Origin: Trachythela sp. YZ-2020
Lineage: Eukaryota; Cnidaria; Anthozoa; Malacalcyonacea; Clavulariidae
Assembly (NCBI GenBank): GCA_016169945.1
Contig: JADLSH010000191.1
Location: 1,205,501 to 1,269,500 of the forward strand
Length of the DNA: 64,000 bases
Direction of reading: 5' to 3'
In this document: positions 55,601 to 64,000 of the stretch, piece by piece
Numbering within the stretch: position 1 is the stretch's first letter
Layout: each line of letters starts with the position of its first letter
Notes under the pieces: model-generated
What the model saw: only the letters and a program-made list of their open reading frames with translations
Databases searched by the model: none
What the model was told of the DNA's origin: nothing
Position numbers and translations under genes: made by a program

Positions 55601-56785
55601 TTTTCTCTCCAAACTTTTTGTTTAAAATGTGGCGTAGTTTCGAGGTTGAATTTACAAGAGATTTTACGGTTTTGATATTTTCAGACAACAGTGAATAAGT
55701 AAATTGTTTTTGAAAATATATTTTGGCTGTTTTATCTTTCTGGGTGTATCTTGGGTTTTTGCAAATGAATTTAGTTGTTTCCTCTTTATGACTTTGAGCT
55801 TTGAGTTTGACTTTGTTTTGGCCCTCAATTACAGGAGCAATTTCTTCAATATATTCAAAAGACCGTTAAGTCTGAATTTTTTTTGTAATGAAAAGTAGAG
55901 TTTATATATGGCATGCTTAATTAAAGGGTCGTGTAAAGGATTAATGTGATAAAATGAAATGAAAATTAACGTTGTTTTTGCTTCAGTAAATTACCGAGGC
56001 GCTAACTCTTACTGTGTTCTTCACCGAGATCAAGTCAGCGTAGATTAAGAAGACACAAACATGCATCGCCAGGGATGGAGAAAATAATTAAAAGGATTTA
56101 ATCAAACTCACCTCATGGCAACTTGAGCTGCCACCCCGAACTTCGGCATTTCTCATAAGTATGTTTATCCTTGTCGTAAATGAGTTAAAATTACAATAAA
56201 GCCCGTACAATGGCGAATAATACAGTGACGGCGGGATGTGAATACATTCCAACAGTAATCGTCACCAATAAAAAACAGATGTAATCGATTGAAATTCGTC
56301 TTTAAAAAAGCTTCAGCATTTTGTTGTACCCTCAGTATAACTTCCAGTATGAAATTACCCCTCAAAAAGACCAGAAAGAGGAATTTATTTCCCTCACACA
56401 ATCAAACACCTTGCGTTTGACTTGACAAAATCGTTCTTCAATTTTCGATGCAATTAACATAAAAATGTATCCCACAATCCATCGGTGCACGCCGAAATAC
56501 TTTAATATCATCTAGTCAAAACGCCACACTGACCAATAAGAACTAACCCGCAAGATTCTTTTTTTTTTGTTTGGGTTTCCTCAAAATGTACTTTAAACCA
56601 AAATGCTCAAAACTTTTTCCTGTTTATTCAATCGATTGCAAGCGATTCGCGCGATGGTTAAAAACTTAAAACATATTTCGACAAAGTAAACACGAGTGCT
56701 TATATCTCAAATCACGCCTAACCTCATTTCGTGCTAATCAATTATAAATAACACTGCATTACGAGGACAAATTCCGTTGGAAGCC
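52649..56785. other. 5' region of the sodium-channel gene; possible first intron and promoter
   Basis: If the upstream exon at 56156-56112 is real, most of this is intron 1 of the channel; otherwise it is intergenic. I see no conserved protein segment. The frames at 53816-54010 and 55305-55535 lack recognisable motifs and codon bias. Confidence 0.45.
56112..56156 (-). other. Candidate upstream first coding exon of the sodium channel
   Basis: On the minus strand an ATG opens 15 codons (MRNAEVRGGSSSCHE) ending at a consensus donor GTGAGT in phase 0. An acceptor at 52643 (AACTAATATGCAG, with a branch-point-like ACTAAT) opens the channel's first mapped exon in phase 0 at 52642, two codons after its ATG. 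Joined, the product would be 1,828 residues. Supported by splice signals and phase only. Confidence 0.4.
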
Positions 56786-57837
56786 ATGGCTAACCAGTTC
56801 CCAGCTGGCTACAGCCATGTCTCGCTGTTTCTCACTCTCCTGTGCATTGCCAGTGATATGCGGTAGACGGCAATATATAAAATTTACAAGCTAGAAGTTT
56901 TCGAAGCTTGAAATTCTGTTTTGGCTCGACAGATTGGGATCAGCAAACATACATTTTTTAAGCGTTCATGCTTTCAACTTAACGTCACTGAAGAATTATT
57001 GACTGAAATTTTACATGCTCGAACGTCACGTCTGATTATTTGGCAAAATAGAAAAAAACTAGTGTATTTAAAGTGACTATATTTAAGAATTGTTAATTCC
57101 CTTGTTATTTTTGCAACGTTTTCAACCTTTCTTCGGGTGGTGTTTTGGGTTTTCCCAACCTTCCTCAAAATAACTGGAAATTTTCCGATAGTTGGGCATT
57201 GCAGTACTGCTAGTCTGACTGAGTGCTGACTGTTGCTACTAATACTAGCCTGACTAGTCTAGTACTTACTGCTTTGCAAGTTGTACTTACTGGTCTAGTA
57301 CTTACTGCTTTGTTTCCCTCTCAAGCTTCCTCAATGCCAGTAAACCTTCCTCACGGGTGGTACCCGCAGCTTTTTTGCAACGCTGTGTAATTCTGGCTAA
57401 AATTGAGTAATAGTCATTTAAAACGCCATAGACAAGTCCCTAATCCAATATCTAATATCAAACCTGATACTTATTCCAATCGTAGTCTCCTCATAATCAT
57501 AACCATAATCCTAACCTAATCTTTAACTCAAGGCTAATCCAAACACTAACCCGTACCGTGAACCCCCTCCCCCACCCTTGGGAGAAAATGAACTACTAAT
57601 GAACCCCCCCAGTCTCGTGCTTATTCTATTCGTACTTAAATTATTTTTCTAAAAGATTTCAAACTATCTTAATGCAATAAAACTTCTACTTTATAAGTTC
57701 TGTTTTGTTGTTGTTTTGTAGACGAGAAGGACTGCTATGTGTCTGAAGATGCTCTGGTTCATAAAATCGATTCAATGCCTCTTTGGACACAAGACAAGTC
57801 GATCTGGGATTGGCTAAATACATATGTATCCAAATAG
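56786..57837 (+). CDS. Small two-exon secreted or membrane-anchored protein, tentative
   Basis: Exon 1 at 56786-56852 encodes MANQFPAGYSHVSLFLTLLC, a start with a hydrophobic stretch like a signal peptide or anchor. Exon 2 at 57722-57837 follows a strong acceptor (TTGTTGTTGTTTTGTAG), starts with EKDCYVSEDALVHKI, runs through DSMPLWTQDKSIWDWL and ends at TAG. With the donor A/GTGATA after 56852 the two join in phase into about 60 residues. Exon 2 alone looks convincingly like a last coding exon; its link to exon 1 is weaker, and other upstream exons are possible. I do not recognise the family. It is divergent from the sodium-channel 5' end. Confidence 0.4.
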
Positions 57838-58504
57838 AAGTAAGTTGAATAAGTATATTATATGAGACGTCATGTCATGTTATTGGCTGCGATCTCCGTT
57901 GATTTGCTCCTTCCCTCGCCTTATTGCAGATTTTGGAATTTTTTCGCTTGCTTTCGCCGTTTTAAATGAAATTTGCTTTTCAAAATCGGGTTCGTTCCCT
58001 ATGGAACTAACCCGCGAACAGGCTTGGTGAACACTGTTTGAACATATTAAATATTCGACCGCTGAAAAGATTAGATCGCAGGATAAAGTGACAAAACGCT
58101 TGCGTCTCGCGATAAATTGTTTACCGTGGTTTTGGCCATCGTTCAATCGACATTGGCATTCAATTTAAAGTCAGTTATTTTTATGTTTTGGGTGTTTGTC
58201 AGAGAGTTCAGTTGACAAAAGCCATCCCATTATCACACTTGTTTTTCTTTTATGTAAATTTGCGGAACCCGCCGCCCACTGACGATGATGTACTTCCGAA
58301 ATAGATGAGATTTTCGCGCCGGAAGCCATAACAGAAAGAACAATGACAATTATATTATAGTTTATTTCGATTAGTAGAAATATTTAAACCTGTTCTCCAC
58401 ATCTTGCAAGAATCGACCATATAGCTGACTGCGAGTACTTTCAACCAATTATATACTATTTCTGAGTTTTTTATCATTTCAATCACATTCTTTGTTTTTA
58501 ACTC

Positions 58505-58740
58505 TAATCAGTAGCTCCTTAGTTGTTCTTATTCTATTCAGAATGTTCCTAAATTTGTTCTAATTCCAATCAGAATGCTCCTACGTTTGTTCTAAGTCCA
58601 ATCAGAACGCTCCTACGTTTGTTCTAATTCCAATCATGCTCCTAAGTTTGTTCTAATTCTAATCAGAATGTTCCGGAGGTTCTTCTAATTCCAATCAGAA
58701 TGACTGGAATTTGTTCTTATTTCAATCAGAATGTTACAAA
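58505..58740 (+). repeat. 32-bp tandem minisatellite, about 7 copies
   Basis: The unit TCAGAATGCTCCTACGTTTG plus TTCTAATTCCAA repeats about seven times with substitutions and one short deletion. No coding content. Confidence 0.9.
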
Positions 58741-59344
58741 CAATTAAAGTTTGCGTTAGTTAAATGGAAAAGATATATTTAGGCATGTAAACTCTATATT
58801 GAGAAACGTGGATCCGTGGTAGATGCCTGCGGAAGAGTCTAGCTCCGTTCCAAGCTAATAATTGATACATTTTAAGCATGATTTAAATTTACCACGGATC
58901 TTGTTTGATTAAACCTTAACCAATAGAACGCATTTCTTGAGTTCAGAAAAAAATTCCATGGCAACAATACGTGTAATCCAGATTAGATTATTTACTTTAA
59001 ATCATTGCCAACTTTAAGCGTGGTGTCGTATAATAGGAATAAAGAAAGAAAGTTCGACATAAATAGAAAATAAAATCCGGCATCACGTTTTACATAATTC
59101 GTTTCTTAAGGTGGTGTGCTCCGCATGTAAAATGATTTTCAGTTAATGCCTACGTAAGCCAAGCCAGGCACATTGTGAATAAGCGAGATACAACGACACA
59201 TGTCCTGTGGTTTTGTGGTGGCCGCGGTGCTATTAATAGTAAATTATATTTAATTTAGTTTATCGCAATTTGTCAGCACGAAAATAAAAGTCTATTTTGG
59301 AAACTCTGACGTTCACTGATAAGATCACGTGTTGTCACGTATTC

Positions 59345-59430
59345 GGAGCTGTGACCTAACCGGAACATGCACCCTAGGCGAATAGAACCCAGGTCACAGA
59401 GGTGAAAGGCACATGCACTAACCACGAAAA
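59345..59430 (-). repeat. tRNA-like SINE head fragment
   Basis: The reverse complement contains GTGGTTAGTGCATGTGCC, TTTCACCTCTGTGACC and a TGGGTTCTATTCGC B-box-like segment. Same subfamily as 45485-45550. Confidence 0.65.
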
Positions 59431-59604
59431 CAAATAATAGTTAAATATTAAACTAGTTTGTAGCTTAAATTCAATTTTTATAAATAGAGTAATTTAAGTC
59501 AATTCACTTTTTTAACAATTGTTGTAATTCACGTGATAATTAAAATTTTAGTAATTAGCTTACTATTGAATGTGGAAATTCTTAAAATACAAAAACATGA
59601 GTTA

Positions 59605-60255
59605 CACTATAGTAGATCGATACATAAAGACAATGAAAGAGAAACTGGAAGCAAGTCTAGCAGTTTCGGTTCAGTTTTGAACCGAGATTTTCCGAAGTTG
59701 ACAAGTTTCTTTTTCTCGCTCCGCCACCCGTCGCTACGTCATGTTACTTACACTTTATAATATAACATTTATAGTACGCGCGTGCTGATTGGTCGAGAAG
59801 CGTGTTTCTATATAAACTGTATAGAAACACGGAAATTTTCCCGCCAAAATTTAAAATGCGAATTATAAAACTTTAATGCTTTTACACATTTTTGACTGTT
59901 AATTTTCAAACAGAGTTGTTTTCTTGCTGCGAAATTGACGAGCAAAGGTCAGCATGCGTACGTAATCAGAATTTGTAAATTAATCGAGTTTAAAAAATGT
60001 CTTTTGAGAAAACATTTTTTCCTGTGTTTCTATACAGTTATAGAAACACGCGTGGGAGTTTGGGAGAACTCGAAATAACGTGGAAAAACTCGTCCTACGG
60101 GCTCGTTTTCCCACTGATTATTTCTCGTTCTCCCAAACTCCCACGCGTGTTTCTATAAGTGTATAGAAACACGGAAAATGTTTTCTATTTCTTAAATAGT
60201 GGATCGATACAGAAAGGCAATGAGAGAGAGACTTGGGGCAAGTCTACTATTCCAC
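59605..60255. mobile_element. Palindromic element between 50-bp direct repeats
   Basis: The direct repeats GATCGATACATAAAGACAAT (about 59613) and GATCGATACAGAAAGGCAAT (about 60201), each followed by a related GAGA...GGCAAGTCTA segment, flank a core with repeated CGTGTTTCTATA and a hairpin from CGCGTGGGAGTTTGGGAGAA to TTCTCCCAAACTCCCACGCG (60050-60150). The hairpin centre is CTCGTCCTACGGGCTCG. Confidence 0.7.
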
Positions 60256-62470
60256 CACCACTCCTATTCAAGTTTCCCTCTATATGCGTCTCAGATTGAC
60301 CAGATTTTTCTCACTGTTCTGGTGAAAGTGTTTTATACATGTTCATTTCTGACACTTTTCTTTAAAGACGAATGTGACAAGTCAAACTGCCATGATGTAT
60401 AAACCCATTGAGTTCAAAATGACCAAAGAGCGATCGAGTGAAACTACTGCATATATAAGCTACCTTGAAATTGTTCAATGAAATTGTTCGGAGAAATAGA
60501 TTCTAGATTGAAACATTGCATTGATATTTCTTAAATATCAGATACGACAATTAAGAAAATTATCCACATTTATTGAGAATGTACAGAATCTATATTCTAT
60601 ATCTAGCATGGAATCCAGGAGCCGGCCTAATTTGAATAACACATATCTTTTGAATGGATAAACTTAAATCTTAGGTTTGTTGTTATAGACAGAATTTTTC
60701 GAATCAGTTTGAAGAATTTTGGTTTGTTTTTCCTGCAAATTAATGTATAATAGATTTGTCATCCTTGTTCCCAGGGCTTCTACGACTTGTTCGCTATCAA
60801 TCTCGTACCCAGAGCCTGCGATCCTTTTGGTCATTGGTTCGCAATCCAAGTTTTGTGCGACCCGCCCCAGACCTCTCCGCACTAATTACACGTTTCATTT
60901 TATCACCATGGCTACTAAATCCATGGATTTATCTTAAAATGATGTATTTTAATGAAAACTATCATGCACGAAGCCGAGCAATTACACACGTAGACATTAA
61001 TTTTACACATTATATCTTGCTTTTGGCGCGAGGAAATTTATAAAGTAAATATTATAATTGATTTTAGACTCACTCGTTTAACTCTGCACTATATAGTCAA
61101 CTCTTATCGTATGCGTTGAATCTGTCATGAAGGCTCAGTATTTATTAAAAACGACATATGCCTTATCCTAAATGGATATTTGCAAGTATAAGGACTCAAA
61201 TTATTATTGTTTCATGGACAATATCTAATTATTTCAGAGCTGACGCGCAATTAAAATTGCACTCTTTAGTTCAACGTGTGTTTGTCTAGGTCGAGTCAAA
61301 CAAACCGCAAACTCAAAGCATCGCCAAGATCCGGTACTTTCTCAAGTACCTTAAAACAGCTGCCTAACCTTAATACATGCATGGAAAGCTGCCTACAATT
61401 ACAATGCTATAGCCCGAATTTGGTCTTATCCTAAACGTTCAATTTTATTGGCATTGCTGTCAAATATTCTGCAATATATATTGTTGATATATGGATTTCC
61501 ATCTGTCTGAGGCACAACGGGATTTGATTATGATATTGTATAAAGATAACAGGCGAAAAGATTTTCACGAAATTTCTAAGTTTTAAAAGGTAAGGGAGAT
61601 AAGTATATAGAAAATAATGTACGTATATTGACAGTATTTTTTGTTCAATATATGTCTATCTGAAATAGGTGCAGGTTTACTGAATAGTTAAGGTCCTATA
61701 TTTTTATCTAAACATGTCAACTCATTGAATTATTACGAGATTATATACTGGCTACTGCGGTTAAAAATAGCTCTATTTAGAGATAACATTTTTCTGTTGT
61801 AAATTGTTGCCTTTCTCTTCGCAGTATCTGTTTGTTGTCATTTGTATAAAATTCATCGAAACATTTCAGCTGTGCCCCTCGACAAACGCTGTGAATGAGC
61901 TTTTCGTTTGTTTTATCCATGTTGTGTTTACATAAAGTTGAAAACCGCAACTAAATAGAAGATGTCTTCAGAGACATTGTCGAAAGACTGTCTGAAGTTT
62001 AATTTAGTTCTAAATAATTGTAACATTTTTCATAAAGTGAAACGTGTGATTAAATCGGCATGTTTGTCGTTTGAAGTGAAAAAATTTACACCTTGATTAA
62101 TACATAGAACGTGGACTATATATGTCAATATTTTATAGAAGATTATTTTTAATTCTATACAAGCTATTATTAAAGTGGTCTTCAATTATAACTTTACCTA
62201 TCACCATTTAATACACTGCATTATGGGTAGTTCGTTGGTGGGAATTTAGATTCATTTAAAGACCTTGCAGGAGCATGATTGGGAAAAATTATTTTCTAAG
62301 CTGGCCTGCATAGTCATAGAGGGGTTGAACCTGCGGCCCCGTGATTCGAGAACAGAGTTCTGAACATGCGTTAAGCTCATTCTATACTATCTCAATGAAT
62401 TAATATACTTTATTTCACGAGGGTAACACTTAATAGTGCATAGCACTAACAAACCCGTGGACAATAAGTG

Positions 62471-62903
62471 CCGTGGTTTGTGTCTGAACTACCTGAAAAA
62501 GATATCTCAAACGTGGTGGTCCAGTGTAGGTAGTATTCTGCAATAAGCTGTCGTGGTTTGTGTCTGAACTACCTGAAAAGATATCTCAAACGTGGAGGTC
62601 CAGTGTGGGTAGTATTCTACAATAAGCTGCCGTGGTTTGTGTTTGAACTACCTGAAAAAGATATCTCAAACGTGGTGGTCCAGTGTAGGTAGTATTCTAC
62701 AATAAGCTGCCGTGGTTTGTGTTTGAACTACCTGAAAAAGATATCTCAAACGTGGGGGTCCAGTGTAAGTAGTATTCTACAATAAGCTGCCGTGGTTTGT
62801 GTTTGAACTACCTGAAAAAGATATCTCAAACGTGGTGGTCCAGTGTAGGTAGTATTCTACAATAAACTGCCGTGGTTTGTGTCTAAACTACCCGAAAAAG
62901 ATA
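62471..62903 (+). repeat. 80-bp tandem satellite, about 5.4 copies
   Basis: Units start CCGTGGTTTGTGTCTGAACT at 62471, 62551, 62630, 62710, 62790 and 62870 (last partial), spaced 79-80 bp. Each contains GATATCTCAAACGTGG and GGTCCAGTGTAGGTAGTATT. Copies are highly similar, suggesting recent amplification. Confidence 0.95.
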
Positions 62904-63155
62904 AAGAAAACTCTCTATCCCTTTCAGGTATAGTTACAACTAAAACCATGATAGGGTTTTCAACTCATGAGATAGATGATGCTGGTATATGATAAAGGCA
63001 GTATGTAAAGAGTTCGATTAATGCACTGTCGTATTTGTGTTTGAACATATGTGCAGGTGAAGATAATTTTCATGGCATATGTCTCTAAGTTTGCTTAGCA
63101 CTTGCGTAACAAATATTTTTTCAGGTTTTTGGCGCTATCTTTCACTCAGACAATT

Positions 63156-63860
63156 ATGGAGGAGAACAAACGTAAGCCTAGTATTGAAACAAACAAGACG
63201 AAGGAAAATAGTTCACCAAATGATGATGTAGGTGTTTTAAACATCGTTATTTTTTCCTCATGAATTGTAAATGTAAATGAATAAACTGTAAATGATCACA
63301 TAATCGTTACCATTCGTATTAGGAAGAACTGTTCATTTTGAAGAACTGTTTATTTAAGAGATATCGTTAAATAAGAACGGCTAAAGTAACGATATGAAAG
63401 CTTTTGCTTTAACTATGAATTAGTAAGTAACTAGGTGAGTAAGTGAGGGTGTGCTAATCATCCTTACTTGCATGCAGCTGAGAGCTGAGCTGAATTGCGA
63501 AGGACCCAGCTCGACTTAATCGAGTCGAAGGCTTATTAAAGGCGCCACTGGCAGCCACCGTATGACTCATGTCTGATCAGGGAGCACAGCTACGATGGAA
63601 GGGTTACCGGAGAAAACCCACGACTTTCGGTAGAGCGTTGACTGACTCTTTTCACATAAGTGTCATGAGTCCCCAGCGAGAATCGAACTCACGATCTCAG
63701 AGGTGAAAGGCGCTTGCTCTGACGACTGCGCCACCGAAGCCCCGATTAATACTTCTTTCTTCCACAGACGTTTCTTGTTCTTGTTAAACGGCGAGGGAAA
63801 TTTGAAGTGCGACGTCTCAGCAAAGCCAAATCTTTATATCTATTTCATCATAAACATCCT
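63156..63860 (+). CDS. First two coding exons of an unidentified gene, 3'-incomplete
   Basis: An acceptor (TTTTTTCAG) at 63124 opens an exon whose ATG at 63156 starts MEENKRKPSIETNKTKENS and ends in phase 0 at a GTAGGT donor (63228). After an intron holding a SINE, the exon 63768-63860 continues in phase with TFLVLVKRRGKFEVRRLSKA and ends HHKHP before GTGAGA. That the exon starts before the ATG implies a 5'UTR intron. Lys/Arg-rich; no family recognised, and the gene runs off the right edge. Confidence 0.45.
63480..63745 (-). mobile_element. tRNA-derived SINE, minus orientation
   Basis: The reverse complement starts GGCTTCGGTGGCGCAGTCGT, then CGCCTTTCACCTCTGAGATC and the B-box-like GAGTTCGATTCTCGC, followed by the body with ACTTTCGG-type and GATCAGACATGAGTC segments. 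It matches the SINE at 40838-41162 in the head and lies about 20 bp from the acceptor of the exon at 63768. Confidence 0.88.
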
Positions 63861-64000
63861 GTGAGAAAATTTTGTATTTTGCTATCAACTGATATGTATC
63901 CTTTGACGTACTTTGTATGTGAAACTAATGAATGAGGGAATGGTAGCAATATATGTGATGTTTATTTGTTAGAGAAACTAGAGTGGAGCAAGAATAGTTA

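Larger units (their letters stand above)
57838..63124. other. Gene-poor, repeat-rich region
   Basis: No protein family is recognisable in 5.3 kb. It contains a 32-bp minisatellite, a palindromic element with flanking direct repeats, SINE remnants, a dispersed repeat at about 60770-60900 (CTCGTACCCAGAGCCTGCGA) and the 80-bp satellite. The frames at 57880-58146, 59533-59760 and 60664-61043 fall in or next to repeats. Confidence 0.5.

Noticed and set aside
57880..58146. 88-codon minus-strand open frame
   Set aside because: No recognised domain, signal peptide or splice context; in a repeat-rich spacer.
62471..62903. CRISPR array
   Set aside because: Units are contiguous 80-bp tandem copies without unique spacers, in a eukaryotic genome.
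63660..63745. tRNA gene on the minus strand
   Set aside because: The tRNA-like head continues into a SINE body and has relatives at 40838; it is not a free-standing tRNA.

Overview
This is a eukaryotic, AT-rich window with intron-rich genes and canonical GT-AG introns. It most likely comes from a cnidarian. The best evidence is a four-domain voltage-gated sodium channel whose pore residues read D-K-E-A for domains I to IV, the pattern reported for the cnidarian-specific sodium-selective Nav2 group (Nematostella NvNav2.5, medusozoan Nav). Tandem secreted-peptide genes and dense short palindromic and MITE-like repeats fit a cnidarian too. The class (anthozoan or medusozoan) cannot be settled from the sequence alone.

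Layout, left to right. (1) 1-5543, + strand: PUS10, the tRNA pseudouridine synthase, with its 5' exons outside the window. (2) 5911-12553, - strand: a single-pass membrane protein with a signal peptide, one CUB domain and a long cytoplasmic tail, 11 exons including a 20-nt microexon. (3) 14155-15711, + strand: a short secreted-peptide precursor gene. (4) 15.9-19.9 kb: gene-poor, with two clusters of a 17-bp palindromic motif about 2.4 kb apart. (5) 19.7-25.2 kb: a direct tandem duplication. Each unit carries a five-exon secreted-peptide precursor gene (+) and a convergent copy of the last exon of NDUFAF7 (-). (6) 24734-31428, - strand: NDUFAF7, the mitochondrial complex I assembly methyltransferase, with a LINE-derived tandem array abutting one splice acceptor. 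(7) 31.4-33.8 kb: repeat remnants. (8) 33787-52648, - strand (perhaps starting at 56156): the sodium channel, 22 mapped exons that join without a frame break into 1,815 codons. (9) 56786-57837, + strand: a tentative two-exon small secreted or membrane protein. (10) 57.8-63.1 kb: repeats, including a 32-bp and an 80-bp tandem array. (11) 63156-end, + strand: the first two coding exons of an unidentified gene.

The genes are independent metazoan loci, not an operon or a single pathway. The least expected content is the secreted-peptide family at 14-25 kb. These are prepropeptides with acidic pro-regions, dibasic cleavage sites and two homologous modules, each with the cysteine pattern C...C-x-C. 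In the two recent duplicates the introns are nearly identical while the predicted mature regions differ strongly, which suggests diversifying selection. All coding calls were made by reading conserved motifs, splice signals and reading phase by hand; no database search was run.
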